From NCBI GenBank assembly GCA_036571765.1, contig BROE01000022.1, positions 16,798,383 through 16,862,382 of the forward strand: a stretch of 64,000 bases of DNA, in the 5' to 3' direction. The notes beneath the pieces are model-generated. The model saw only the letters and a program-made list of their open reading frames with translations, ran no database searches and was not told the DNA's origin. The stretch is from Plecoglossus altivelis. Its lineage: Eukaryota > Chordata > Actinopteri > Osmeriformes > Plecoglossidae. The position numbers were made by a program, and so were the translations under genes. Every line of letters begins with the position of its first letter. The stretch's first letter is position 1. This document shows, in pieces, positions 12,687-26,084 of this stretch.

Positions 12687-15600
12687 CGCCCGCCGGACCC
12701 TGCGGAGTCGCAGACCAACAGCCTGACAGAGGATAACAAACATAGACGTCCGAGGGAGGAAACGGAGACCTTTTAGCGCAGCACTGCCGGTTGCATGCGG
12801 AGGGCTATTTCTAGGTCTGCCAGATGCACCTGAGGCTGAAGGTAATACAACTCAGATAGCTGTTCATACAGCCGTCACGCTGCTGCCCCTCAGCCGGCTC
12901 TTTAAATACTTCCTAAATGGGTTTGGTCCTGGCAAACTTACACGTACTCGCACGCAGGCACACTTGTACACACGCACGCGCGTAAACATTCACGCGTACA
13001 CACGCGCTAACTCACTCACTTACTCACACGCGCACACGCTCACACATTCGCACGCTCACATTCGCGCACGCACGCACGCACGCACTCGTATACACACACG
13101 CTCGTAAACACGCACGCGCACACACATGCGCAAACTCACTCACTTACTTACACACACACACTCACACGTTCGCGCGCACACATACACACTCACACTCGTA
13201 CGCACGCACGCACACACACACACGCACTCACACTTCGCACACTTCGCACACACACACACATACAAACAAACTCACACACACACTCACACACTCACGCACT
13301 CACGCATTCACACAGACGGAGCAGCAAGGCTGGTGTTGGTGGCTGTTTTCTCAGGGGTGTGAAGCAGAGTTGGCTGTGAACGGAGCGACAGAGGAGAAAC
13401 CCAGAGAGCTGAGAAAATAGTTGTTCAGCTGTGGGAACACAGAGGCTATTCCAGACATGGCAGCTCTCCTCTCCTTAACTCCCAGCTCCTCTCATGTCCT
13501 CCTGCCTCTCTTCTCCCTCCTTTTCTCCTCTCTTCTCCTTTCCTCTTTCTTATCTCCTCTTTGCCACTCCTCTCTTCACGTCTCCTACCACCGCACCTCT
13601 CCTCTCCCCTCTCCCCCTCCTCTCCGCTTTCCTTTCCTCTCTTCTATCCTCTCTTCTCCTTCCCTCTGATTTCCTCATCCTTCCCCAGACCAGGACCACA
13701 CTTAAGTCTCTCTGAGGGACTTGTGGTCTTGGTAGGGCCTGATTTATTTGGGGGAGGATAAAAGGGAAGACCTAAAGTTCCTAAACCAACAGAGCTTCAA
13801 AGAGGAATATTTATTGTCATTCATTTCATATTCATCTTAAAGTCGTGGCCGAACTCCAGATGACAATCAGTGAGTCATGTCATCGAGAGCCAGACTGCCT
13901 TCGTCATCTGCCCCTGTGTTTCCGAGTACGGTCCCCTTCTACGTATGAGGTATAGAGACGTGATATGGGCCTGTGTGCTGGCCTCTGTAAGAGTAAGCGG
14001 CACAATTCTGTTCTGCATGTATGCAATGGGCTTTAATGTATGTGATCAAACACAGTCAACCCTCGCATTTCAGAGGTCAGTTAGAGAGCACAGAGGAGGA
14101 CTCAATTCAACACCTGTGTGTATGTGTGTGTGTGTCTGTGTGTGTGTGTGTGTCTGTGTGTGTGTGTGTGTGTGTAGGGGGGGAAGGGCATCCCTCCAGG
14201 GTACATCTCCTCCTATTTTAAACACTTCCATCTCATTACCCCAGACCCGCCCGCCGGACCCTGCGGAGTCGCAGACCAACAGCCTGACAGAGGATAACAA
14301 ACATAGACGTCCGAGGGAGGAAACGGAGACCTTTTAGCGCAGCACTGCCGGTTGCATGCGGAGGGCTATTTCTAGGTCTGCCAGATGCACCTGAGGCTGA
14401 AGGTAATACAACTCAGATAGCTGTTCATACAGTCGTCACGCTGCTGCCCCTCAGCCGGCTCTTTAAATACTTCCTAAATGGGTTTGGTCCTGGCAAACTT
14501 ACACGTACTCGCACGCAGGCACACTTGTACACACGCACGCGCGTAAACATTCACGCGTACACACGCGCTAACTCACTCACTTACTCAATCACGCGCCACG
14601 CTCACAAGAAAAAAAAAAAAAAAACTACATTCGCAAGCTCCACGATTTCGGCACGCACGCACGCACGCACTCGTATACACACACGCTCGTAAACACGCAT
14701 GCGCGCGCACACACATGCGCAAACTCAACTCACTTACTCTACACACACACACTCACTACGTTCGGCCGCGACAACATAACACAGCTCACACTCGTAACGC
14801 ACGCACGCACAACGCACACACGCACTCACACTTCGCAACAACACACACACATAACAAACACAACCTCACAACATCGACATCTCACACACTCACGCACTCA
14901 CGCATTCACACAGACGGAGCAGCAAGGCTGGTGTTGGTGGCTGTTTTCTCAGGGGTGTGAAGCAGAGTTGGCTGTGAACGGAGCGACAGAGGAGAAACCC
15001 AGAGAGCTGAGAAAATAGTTGTTCAGCTGTGGGAACACAGAGGCTATTCCAGACATGGCAGCTCTCCTCTCCTTAACTCCCAGGCTCCTCTCTGTCTCTG
15101 CCTCTCTTCTCTCCTTTTTCCTCTCTTCTCCTTTCCTCTTTCTTATCTCCTCTTTGCCACTCCTCTCTTCACGTCTCCTACCACCCTGACCTCTCCTCTC
15201 AGCCTCTCCTCCTCCTGCTCCGCTTTCCTTTCCTCTCTTCTAATTCCTCTCTTCTCCTTCCCTCTGATTTCCTCATCCTTCCCCAGACCAGGACCACACT
15301 TAAGTCTCTCTGAGGGACTTGTGGTCTTGGTAGGGCCTGATTTATTTGGGGGAGGATAAAAGGGAAGACCTAAAGTTCCTAAACCAACAGAGCTTCAAAG
15401 AGGAATATTTATTGTCATTCATTTCATATTCATCTTAAAGTCGTGGCCGAACTCCAGATGACAATCAGTGAGTCATGTCATCGAGAGCCAGACTGCCTTC
15501 GTCATCTGCCCCTGTGTTTCCGAGTACGGTCCCCTTCTACGTATGAGGTATAGAGACGTGATATGGGCCTGTGTGCTGGCCTCTGTAAGAGTAAGCGGCA

Positions 15601-15840
15601 CAATTCTGTTCTGCAGGTATGCAATGGGCTTTAATGTATGTGATCAAACACAGTCAACCCTCGCATTTCAGAGGTCAGTTTTAGAAGAGGCACGAGGAGA
15701 CTCAATTCAACACTTGTGTGTATGTGTGTGTGTGTCTGTGTGTGGTGTGTGTGTCTGTGTGTGTTGTGTGTGTGTAGGCGGGGGAAGGGCATCCCTCCAG
15801 GGTACATCTCCTCCTATTTTAAACACTTCCATCTCATTAC
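12687..15840 (+). repeat. tandem direct duplication, about 1.56 kb per copy
   Basis: The segment starting GCCCGCCGGACCCTGCGGAG at about 12689 recurs at about 14250, and both copies run to CATCTCATTAC (copy 1 to about 14238, copy 2 to about 15840). Outside simple repeats the two are nearly identical. Differences are mostly single-base indels concentrated in CA-rich parts of copy 2, plus an A-run at 14609-14626 found only in copy 2. No gene is inside. It may be a genuine recent duplication or two haplotypes joined end to end. Confidence 0.85.
12955..13310. repeat. CA/CG-rich microsatellite, repeated at 14510-14910
   Basis: Mixed ACAC, GCAC and CACTCA runs. The matching tract in the second duplicate copy (14510-14910) is broken by many single-base insertions. 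Confidence 0.85.
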
Positions 15841-15889
15841 AGAGTGCTAATTAGCCCTGATGAGCTCCGGGCAACCTGAGCTGCTGGCC

Positions 15890-16430
15890 GCAGGCTCCCT
15901 CTCTCCCTCTCTCCCTCCCTCTACTTCTCCTCCCTCCATCACCTCTCTCATCCCCCCTCCCAGCCCTCCCACCCCCCTGGACACACTAGGCTCATCTCCC
16001 TGATGGCCGCCCTGCAATCTGAACCTGCACAGCCACCCTCCCCTGACACCAGAAACTCACACACACACACAGGCACACACACACACACACACGCACACAC
16101 ACAAGCCCACACATAGACACACACACACACACACACACACAGGGGGTTATCATGAAGGGAACAACCGAGTGGAAATGCAGAGGAAGATGAGACATGGACA
16201 GATTGGCAGAGGGAGACAGAAAAAGAGAGAGACGCAAAGACAGAGAGACACGCAGAGAGAGAGAGACAGAGACACAGAGATAGAGACACAAAGAGAGAGG
16301 GAGAGATACACACAGAGAGCAAGACAGAGAGAAAGAGACTGAGAGAGGGAGCAAGAGGAAGAGATAGGAGTCGGAGAGAGACACACAGAGGGAGAGAGAG
16401 AGAGAAAAAGAGAGCTAAAAAGAGTCTGCT
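15890..16430. repeat. CT, CA and GA simple-sequence tract
   Basis: Successive blocks of CT-rich (15898-15960), CA-rich (16050-16140) and GAGACAGA-rich (16195-16420) sequence just outside the right edge of the duplication. No coding signal. Confidence 0.85.
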
Positions 16431-17196
16431 TGTACTCTATCTCCATCTAGTGGTGAGAAGTGTGTCCCATTTATTCCTCTGCCACTTGATCTCATGAGAT
16501 CCTGGATCACCACAGATCCCTCTACTCACTGTTCAAACACCCTGAGTCCTCCAGCTTTAGATGAACATCCCATCTTTGTACTGCAGTAGTGACTCACAGG
16601 CAAGTGCAGGCACATACATGAATACGCAAATCCTGTGAAAGCTATGGTCATGGTGTTAATCATCAGTCTCTTTATTTAATGTTGTTTTTGACCCAAAAAG
16701 ACCACAAGGCAGTGAGTTGGTTAGACGGCTGCTGGTTATGCAGCCAGAAGGCTGTTTGCCTGCTGCGTACCGTGGGCAGGCAGGTGGGGTGAGTGAGAGA
16801 ATGCAGGTCTCATCTTTCAGTCTGGGTTTCCTCGAGACTTCGGGGAACTGGAGAGTGTGTGTCTGCATGTGTGTGTGTGTGTGTGCGTGTGTGCGTGCGT
16901 GTGTGCGTGTGCGTGTGCGTGTGTGTGTGTGCGAGGGCGGCAGTTAGGCAGAGGCACAGAAGAGACCGCATCTATGCTCACGAAGGGGAACGGCTCTCGC
17001 CTTTCGTTACAGTCGGACCGGTTCCTGACAAGTCAACAACGCAGACCAGACCCCACCAGACCCCGGTTCTTTCTCCAAACCCTTCCGGCCACCAGGACCC
17101 AGACCCAGCCTTTCACACCGACCCGGACCCAGGCCCAGGACTCACCCTTAGCCCCCCACCCCCCTCTGTCCAGACGCCCCGCACCAGACTCATGAG

Positions 17197-19368
17197 ATGC
17201 AGTCTCTGGCCCAGGAGATCCAGAGCTTCTCCAAGGCCAAGCTGAGGAAGCAGTGCACGCGCGTGACCTCGCTCAGCGGGCGCAGGATCATCGAGACGTG
17301 GAAGGGCTCCACGGTTCACGTGGTGGAGGACGTGGCCCCGCCGGAGACCCCCTGCGGTTATGTGCCAGACCACAGCTGGGACCTCCAGGTTGGGGTGGTG
17401 AAGCCTTACCTTCTTCTGGGTGAGTCTTGATGATAAAAAACTACTGTACGCTACTGTGGGGAAGGATGTCTTGGCTGTAGGATGACTAAAGCACGCTAGA
17501 AGGGTTGTCAACTAACATGAGTGAGCGTTAAAAGTAGAAAATACTTAGTGGCTTCTCTGACCCAATGTGGTTCCTGTTTGAAAAGAGTGATTCATATGTT
17601 TGGAACAGGAGTGGCCAGTTGTTGTAGGTTTGCAGCAATTCTCTCTCACGTAGACAAGTATGAATACAAACTTACAGACCCTGTTTGACATTATGTTTGA
17701 TGAGAATAGACTGCGCACGACTTCTCAGACATGTTCAGCTGTAACAGACTTGGATCGGTTGTGTACTCTCTCGTCTTCCTCCTCCCATCCACTCGTCTCC
17801 TAACTGGTCCTTCTCCCTTCTCCCTGTCTTTCAACAGGTTCCCAAGACGCTGCGAACGACTTCAGCACTTTGAGGAAACACAAGGTACGTCGCGGTTTAG
17901 GAACGCCGGTCTCCCCGTCATCTTGCCCGAGGCAGTCGCCCTCCACCCGTGGTGTGCTGTGATGGGCCGTGGTGTGTGACAACTGCTCCCCCCTCCCCCT
18001 GTGCCCTCCTCCCCCTCCCCTCCACTCCCCCCCCCATGCACACCACCCCGCTCCAGGTGTCCCACATCCTTAACGTGGCGTACGGCGTGGAGAACGCCTT
18101 CCCCGACCTCTTCATCTACAAGAGCGTGAGGATCCTGGACCAACCAGACACAGACATCACCTCGTACCTGCAGGAGTGCTCGCAGTTCATCGACCAGGCC
18201 CACTCAGAGGTACAGATGTTGGGTCGAATTTGGACTCTGCTTCGCACTCCTCTCCTGTCCTCTCCAAGCCTCTGTCCTCCTCTCTCTGGCCAGCCTAAAT
18301 AATAGATTGGGAGTTTTCACTTTGCATTATTAAAAGCCCTTGTAGAAAGATCATATCACTATGGGCCTTTGTGTGTCATACAACCTTTTACCAACTTGCC
18401 CTGCTGCCCGGCCCAACCTGACACTGGGCCTGTCTAGCAACAGCTGGGTTTATGATTACAGACAGTGATGAGGTGGCGTTTCCATGGAGGTTGCTAAGTG
18501 GAAGGGAGTAATGGCGTTGGCTAGCTGCTCGGTCACCTGTGATGCACCAGTAACTCCAGCCTCTCCTCATCGAACCTCCTTGCTTTTAGCTAAGTGGGAA
18601 ATCCGCCTCTAATTTTACAACCTGGCATTTTGCCCCAGTTGTTGATTAGTTAGCATGCCGCTAATGAACGGGGTTATTAAGAGACGAGTGTCATGTGGCC
18701 GTGTCACCGATCCTGCTTGGAAACTTGTCGGACTGTGTGGAGTTTAACCAAAGTTTAAACTACATTTCCCATGATGCTGCTGGTCAATCCATTGGATGTC
18801 TGAACTGTGCACTACCTCAATCAAAATGACCAAATCAAAACTGCATATCCCATAATACTTCTGGGATCATGACTGTTAGCAAAACTGCTCTCAAGCTATA
18901 CTTTCCATACATCTAAACTACACTTCCCATAATGTTGCTTTTCTGGTCTTCATATTCCAGAGGTCAGACTGGTGACAGGTCTCTAGGCAACAGTAACAAC
19001 TGTAGAAAACTGTAGTAAATATTTTTCCAGAGCACATCTCTGCACCCGGTAACCCTGTCCAGTCTACACCCTTCTTCCAGAACTATGCTAACATTGTCCA
19101 TCCGAGCCCTTATTCTAGTCCTAACCCCATTCTTCTCCCCCCACAGAAAGGCGTGGTTCTGGTCCACTGTAACGCTGGAATCTCTCGGGCAGCCTCCATC
19201 GTGATTGGCTACCTGATGTTGAAGGAGGGTCAGCCATTTGACCAGGCTTTCTCTGCAGTGAAGTGTGCGCGCCCCGCAACCTGCCCCAACCCCAGCTTCC
19301 TGGAGCAGCTCCGTGGCTTCAGCCCCACAGGGGTCAGGGGTCAGGTCAACGGCACTTACCACGCCTGA
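17197..19368 (+). CDS. dusp19: dual-specificity phosphatase 19, four coding exons
   Basis: DUSP19 (SKRP1/LMW-DSP3) is a small cytoplasmic dual-specificity phosphatase linked to the JNK pathway. Exons are 17197-17419, 17838-17884, 18057-18209 and 19147-19368. All junctions are GT-AG, phases are consistent, and the product is 214 aa (human 217). The start at 17197 gives MQSLAQEI, aligning with human MYSLNQEI; the out-of-frame ATG at 17192 is rejected. Exon 1 encodes the conserved N-terminus (LRKQCTRVTSLSGRRIIETW) and the start of the phosphatase domain (DLQVGVVKPYLLLG). Exon 3 holds HILNVAYGVENAF and the general-acid region (RILDQPDTDI). Exon 4 holds the catalytic P-loop HCNAGISRAAS (HCx5R), so the enzyme should be active. 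A possible teleost co-orthologue (a/b) cannot be distinguished here. Confidence 0.95.
18759..18935 (+). promoter_or_regulatory. cluster of three ZNF143/Staf-like motifs in dusp19 intron 3
   Basis: ACTACATTTCCCATGATGC (18759-18777), ACTGCATATCCCATAATAC (18840-18858) and ACTACACTTCCCATAATGT (18917-18935) all resemble the ACTACAATTCCCAGAATGC site bound by ZNF143/Staf with THAP11. The spacings are 81 and 77 bp. The first copy is the closest match; the others have decayed. They may also mark a repeat element carrying this motif. Confidence 0.5.
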
Positions 19369-20185
19369 AGAGGGGAAACCTTTGGTGGTTCCAGATTCAC
19401 ACACAACAGCCAAAACTGAGCTGTCCCTTTAAAAAAGAAAACACAAGGCTTGTTTTGAAATGGCAAAATCCCAGCTATGAAGTTTTAATGTTAATGATAG
19501 TTTGAATCGATAAAATGCCTTTTTTTCTGAAACTGGGAGCCATTCTAAAGGTTCATGATTGTAAAACTGCTATCAGTCTTTGCTACTCTATCTCAGTATG
19601 ACCGAAACAATCACAAACACAAAGAGACCATAGAGAAGACAGAGAGATCGATAGTGATCCACTCATTGTGGAACAGGAGGGAACTGACATGATACTATAT
19701 AATGGAGAATTGTTGTGTCCAGGAAGAAAATAATTTGTACATCTAACCCCAGCACAGACAATGTATTTGAATTTCAATAACAATCTTCGACCTAACTACT
19801 AAACTAGCTCTATCGTCTCCTTAAGCTGCACCCGAACCTGTTATTGCATTTGAGGGTGACGTTTTGAGTAGGACAGAAAATAGCAATCAGCTTCTTTTAT
19901 TAGGACAAATTCCTCATATTTTACTGTAATTCATAGGAGAGTTCCTCATAACAGATCATCAAAATGTTATAGATATTCTTAATGATTTTGTAGAATACAT
20001 TAATAAGAGGTAGTATTTTTGATGTTAACTTTAGATCGTTTTTTTTGTATTGCAAGTCTCTGTCCTGTTCTACTATATTTATTTGCGTCTAGAATTCAAC
20101 TTCCAGTGTTTACTAGAAGTTAAATTCTGTAACTGTAACTGTTTACTGTAACTGATGTCATGAAATAAATTGTTTAATAATGTGC
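19369..20185 (+). other. dusp19: dusp19 3' UTR with poly(A) signal
   Basis: AT-rich sequence follows the dusp19 stop. A canonical AATAAA at 20164-20169 with T/G-rich sequence just downstream (TTTAATAATGTGCTTTGTTTT) is the likely end of the transcript, giving a 3' UTR of about 0.8 kb. Confidence 0.65.
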
Positions 20186-23100
20186 TTTGTTTTAAACAAA
20201 AATGACAAATTGAAACGTGTATCTGACTTTTACTATGGTCTTCCAATATAGCTTAAATAACTGTCGGTCAGTTCGAAACTGTTCATAGTCCGGCTAATAT
20301 GATGTCAACACATTTTTTTCCAGAAAGGAAAAATTGAATAAACAACGTAACATGTTATGAACATTTCTTGATAACATCATAATAATGTCAGAAGAAAATA
20401 TAACGCTTTGTGTTGCTTAATGTGAGTAGTCGAATGGAGGTGACAAGTGGCTTCTGACGGATAGAGGCGATCTACTCGTCCGCACAGAATAGAGTGGCTC
20501 TGTTCCTCAGGCTGTCTGCACTCCCACACAGTCCGGCAGTTTGGCGTGTGTGTGTGTGAGACTGCTGCAGCAAGACTATAGCAGAAACAGACTGTAATTC
20601 CATACTCCTCGTGTGCATTTTACACCGAGCAGGTGAACCGATGGCCTCTTCATCAACGTGACGATCGTATGCTTGCCGCAACGCTCGAGCTGACCGACAA
20701 GACCTCGTGGATTTGGACAGTCCACATGGGCACTCTCTCCTCCACGCTGACGAGACGGAAAACTGCCATTGTCACAGTTCAGGAAAGGGATCCGGTGCTC
20801 ACAGCGACCGAGGACGGAGTTGACGGGCCGAATACGGTTTTTAAACGAGAAGTTTACAAGGTCACGCGAGGAGTTCAAAAGGTGTCAGTCATCAGCGAAG
20901 AAGGCAAGTGCTGAAACTTAAGTTGCCCTGTCAGCGCGGGTCTGTATGGTTCAAAGCAGATGAATAGGGAGTCAAGTTACCCTGTATCAGTGAAAAATCT
21001 TTTTTTAATGGAGGTTGTATCATGTATATTCTGGCTACAGGTATTGGGAACATAGTACCGCTACTTAACTGCCTAGGAAACGCTATGACGCAAGTATACT
21101 AGATCCGTCAGGCATAGATATACTGTAGTATATGACGTAGATATCAGATATGGGATATTTATTAGACACGGGAATGATCTCATATAAATAGCCCATAACT
21201 GTGGAGGAGTTGAGAGTCGCATGCTGTGCCCTGAACAAGTGTGTTTGCCATGGTAACCCTGCAGGCATATCAATCGCATGTAGATGCTGTGTTGTAGTTG
21301 GTGTTATTTTTGTTATTATTGTCATCTCTTGGAGCGTATGGTAATGACTGCCACTCACAGAGCTGTTAGCGGTCTAGTGGACCATGACTGTGGGAGGAGG
21401 AGGGAGGGAGGGAGGGAGGGAGGAGGGGAGGGGGGGAGAGGGGGGAGGGAGAACAGGTTGACACGCATTCAGGCTGGAGGCAGGCAGGACGGGAGGCGGA
21501 GGGCGGAGGGCGGGAGGCTTGAGAGAGGCCAAGGGGAGGCTTGGAAGAGGCAGCGAACAAAGCCGTCGAATTTATTAGCCCTCTCTCCTCTCCACTCTGG
21601 CGATGGCAGCCAGGGCCGCTTGGTCGCTACTCAGCTCAGCTCCTCTCCTCGCTCCAGCCGCCGCCCAACCCCCCCTCCCCCCCTCCCCACGCCCAGCTTG
21701 CTGGGAAAGCAATTAAAGATGTCTCCGTCTAACGAGGGCTAATTAAGACGAGTGAATCCAGCCTCTTGCTCCTCCAATCAGAGATAAGGGCTGTCGGGGG
21801 TGGGGGGGGGTGTGCGGTGGGGAATTGGACCTAGGTCAAAGACACCGCAGTGGAGTTTCCTGCGTCGCTGGTTTTGACCGGGCTCCAGAGGCGGTCTGCT
21901 ATCCTGAGGATCGCTTGCCGTCTCCACTGTTTAGACTGGAGCGAAAGTACCGCTCAAAGATCTGCTAAAGATCTTCCAAAGACCAAACAAAGACCCTGTT
22001 TTAGGCCCGTGGCGTTTCTCACCTCTCTACTGTGACGGGTGGGTTGGAAGAGAGACAGAAGTTTAAGATCTGTGTGCCGAAGAGTCCATTCTCTGGTCCC
22101 CCAGATCTGTGGCTCCTGTGGCTCCTGTGGCTCCTGTGGCTCCTGGTTCTTAAGTCGTCTTGGCTCGTCAAGAGTTAATACCGGATAAATATTTAACAGA
22201 GCATCATTAGGTCTTTGATATCCCTCAGTAATGAGTGGTTCAACTTGTAACTACTTCCCTCATCACTACAAGTTCTCCAATGTAATTTAGTAGATGAGGT
22301 TGGTGTGTTTAAGGCTGTGTGTGTGTGTGTGTGTGTTTTACTAACCTGTATACCCGAGCCTGGTATCTGTGGGGCGGAATGATATGTTAGACATCCTGCC
22401 AGTGTCTGGTCTAAACGCCACACGCAATCAAATCATGTCCAGGGTTAAGACAGCCTCGACAAGCTGCCGTGCTGATTCGCCAAGCCACCTGTAGAGGGCG
22501 CTCTCCACCCACACACCTCCAGCTCAACAGCTCCAAATATAGCCCGGGTCATTAAAGTGCTGCAGGTGAGGGGAGACGGAGGATTAGCTGCAGTGCGGGG
22601 GGGACGAAGGGGTTAGAACCGAAAGAGAACCGGAGGAAAGGAGGAGGACTAGTGGAGCTTGGGAACAAGGAGGAGGAGAGGGAGGGAGGGAGGGTGAGGA
22701 GGGAGGGTGAGGAGGGGGTTCTGTCACAGGGGTTTGAGGCTTACAGCGAGAACTTATGAGGACCTGCCGGTGAGGCCTATTATAGTAGGCGTGTCAGACG
22801 GGAGAGAGATTGGAACCCATGACGACACGCGTGCGTGCGCGTTCTAATCTGGGAACATCTCCATCACCGAGACTGACGGTTCGGTCGGTCCGCGCAACAG
22901 GCTGGCTAGATAGACCCCGGACAGGCTGATTGGACAGGCTGGTTTGGTTTAATTACAGAATGATGGATTTAATCAAGAGCGTGTTGGAGGGGTGGTGAGG
23001 GTGGGTGGGTGGGTGGGTGGAGGGGTGGGTGGGGGCTCGTGTTCCTCACATTTAGATTATCCACTAGATCAATCGGGGACATTTTGGTCTAAATTTAATT

Positions 23101-24864
23101 TTGCTCATATCCTCTGCGCTCATTCTCCGGACAGAGACAGAACTAGCGTAATCTTCGGGGGGTTAGGGCCTGCCAGTCCCTCGCTGGCCCGAGGTTAGGA
23201 GGAACGTCGCGGGCGAGCGAACCCAGTCGCAGACAAACGGACGCGGAACCAGAATGCGGAGGCCGTTTTTCAGCCAATAGGCGTCTCTCATCGACGGCCT
23301 GGCACGAGATCCTGCCGCTCGGTACCACTTTGACGATTAGGACAGCATGGGATTGGACATGCTATCTTTTCCTTGAAACGTGAGCGGCGTAGGACGCGGA
23401 GCTGCACGCCGGCTTGGCGATCGCAAACATCGACAGCAAAATCGACTTTATTTTGATGCCTTTTCTTTTATGGTCCTGAGGGCTGCAGAAAAGACTGAAT
23501 AAAAGCATTGTAAAACAGGTGTCCCTGTAGAAAACCTTGGTCTTGTTAATAACTGAGCCGTCGCCTATTGATCTCTTGAGAATTGGGATTTGGATCCAGT
23601 TGATAGTATTGGGCAGACTTGGTTATTCTTTGTCAAATGTTAAGGACCCATTCTTACACGCACGCTAAACACAAACACAGATTGGTATTTAGAAGTGATG
23701 AACTTAAATGACACTCGCACAAGCACACTCGAAAGGGCACTCGCACAAACAAACACACACACACACAAAAGGGCACTCACACAAACACACACACACACAC
23801 ACACAAAAGGGCACTCGCATGCACGTTCAAAAGCACAAAGATAGACACGCAAACACAAGCGATTCCAGAGGGGGAGAATTGTCTCATCATGTGCACTGAT
23901 GTGGAACTGAGCTGTGTGGCAGGCTGCCGAGAACACACACACACAAACACACTCACACAATCACACACAGAAACAAAAAAATTGAATAGGTAGAGCTGTC
24001 TGTCCATTTTTTTTCTGTCTGCCACTCGGTGTGCGTGTGTGTGTGCCTGCGTCACGTTGAACTTTCTCAAAGATCCTTAGCACCTGGTGAAGGAGAGGGA
24101 CGGAGCATTTTAGACTTGTTGCTATAACAACAGTGCGGAAATACCTTCGGTTGCCACCACGGCGATCCGCTGACTTGCGTTTCCATTGACAACCAGTCAA
24201 ACACATGCAGGGAGGTGAAGGGTGAAGCGGTGGGGGGGGGGAGACAGAGGGGCGAAGGAAAAGAGATATAAACACCATCAAAAAAAGAGATGAAAAGATT
24301 GTAGGGAGTTAGAGAGAGCTAAAGAACGGCATACCTGGGTGTTGTTAGCAGCGGTTAGTGTTATGCTAACCCTGTTAGCCAGAGGTGAGCTTCCAAACAG
24401 GCCTGCCGCTCCTCTCATTATCCACTTCCTGTATTCATCACCAGGACTGGATCCTGGCGTGTCATTGGACGTCAGGCGGTTCTGGTTTCCATCCTATTCA
24501 TGAAATCCAGGATATACAGTGTATAAGTTATAGTCAGCAGAGACCTTAGTTAGAGTTCTGCGAAACAGATGGAGACAGGGACTAATGCACCCTCTCCGGA
24601 GAGGGAGAGAAAGAGAGAGAAGGAGAGAAGGAGAGACAGATGGAGAGAGCGAGCGAGCGAGACGGGAAATATAAAGAGAGACAGAGGGGAGGATTCTAAG
24701 CTCGGGTGTGAGAGAGCCAAATGGGACACATGAGAGACAATGAGAGACAGCGTTTGTGTTTCAGTATGTCGCTGGTCACAGTTGTTGCAGTAGAAGTGTT
24801 GTGCAATTCTGATTTGGATGAGCGCAATACACTTGCCTTATGGTGTTTGGCACAAACACAGATT

Positions 24865-24902
<38 letters not shown>

Positions 24903-25780
24903 TAACTACAGAAAGGGAGAGAGAAAGTGAGTTGCTGTTGAGGTAACTCACAGCTCACTCAAATTCCATGGGGTATTACTGAGTCCATACTCGACACGCC
25001 GCAGTTCTGCTGTCGAAAACAGAACCAACAGAATTCGACTACAGACATCTACTGCATTCGTGGTTCGTAGCCCTGGGAAGGCGTCGGGATCAAATCCATC
25101 ACTTGGTGACAGGCCAGGTGTTTTAATGGACCGTGAGTGTCAAACAGACTTGGCTGGATGCGTGGTTACTGTCGCCATGACAGAATTGCGTTGCACGTCT
25201 CTATAGAATTCTGTTCAGCCTCTGCGCCCGCTCCTCTTGTGTTAACGAGCATTACGTCGAGGACACGCAACCGTCAATAATCTCATTTCTTTGTTTTTCT
25301 CTCCCGCTCGCTCGCTCACTCCGTCAGTATCTGTTCGTAGGCTTTCTCTTCCCTCCCTCTCTCTTTCTCTCTCCCTCACACACTCTCTCTCTCCCTCTCT
25401 CATTCTCTCCCTCACACGCTCTCTCTCCCTCTCTCTCATTCTCTCTCCCTCACACGCTTTCTCTCCCTCTCTCTTTCTCTCTCCCCCTCTCTCTTCCCCC
25501 CTTTCCCACTAATCTCCCCTACCTCCCCACCTGCCTACCTCTCTCTTAATTACACTAATGGTTGTGTTAATCTCTGCTCCCAGAGCGCTCCGCTGCTAGG
25601 GGGAAATGACATAGCTGCCGCAGCAGATAGATGATGTCATATCGGCCGGGGGCAGGAAGTGATTAGATATTCCAGGCTGACAGTGATCCATCCAGTTTCT
25701 AATGTCTCTGTCCATCTCAGGCTCGTACGTTGCCACGCACACCAGGTGGGGACCCGAAATAGAGTTCTGTCTAACCAAAA
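20186..25780. other. gene-free intergenic sequence between dusp19 and pde1a (left part)
   Basis: No exon with splice and homology support is seen. Contents include a G/A-rich tract (21398-21540), GT runs (22315-22336), CA patches (23750-23805), GAGA (24595-24690) and CT-rich sequence (25360-25500). A TGTAGAGGGCGCTC at 22490-22503 resembles half of a CTCF site. The 94-codon frame at 20633-20914 has no recognisable family and is not called. Confidence 0.5.
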
Positions 25781-25784
25781 GACC

Positions 25785-25890
25785 AAGCCAGATCAGGCTA
25801 GGACCAGGATTAGCTCAAACCAGGTTTGGAGTCGGATTAGCTCAAACCAGGTTTGGAGTTGTATTAGCTCAAACCAGGTTTGAAGTCGGA
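25785..25890. repeat. 27-bp tandem repeat, about three copies
   Basis: GATTAGCTCAAACCAGGTTT followed by GGAGTCG recurs three times with small changes, the last unit reading GAAGTCG. Short intergenic array. Confidence 0.8.
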
Positions 25891-26084
25891 TTGGTTTGGA
25901 CAAGGCTTGACCAGTGAGAGGCTGTTGCCATGACATTGCCATGGTTGGTCCCACTTTGGTTCACCCAGGTCTGATCTCAGCAGTGTGAGGAACACCTTCC
26001 AGACCCTCAAGGTCACACTGGAGTACCTTCTAACTCTGACTTGGGCTGGAACCTGGATGCATCGTGAGATTGGTCAACAAAACA

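Noticed and set aside
17192..17194. Upstream ATG as dusp19 start
   Set aside because: Out of frame with the conserved protein; 17197 gives the MQSLAQEI start that matches orthologues.
20633..20914. 94-codon frame downstream of dusp19
   Set aside because: No family resemblance, no splice context and it sits past the dusp19 poly(A) signal; probably chance.
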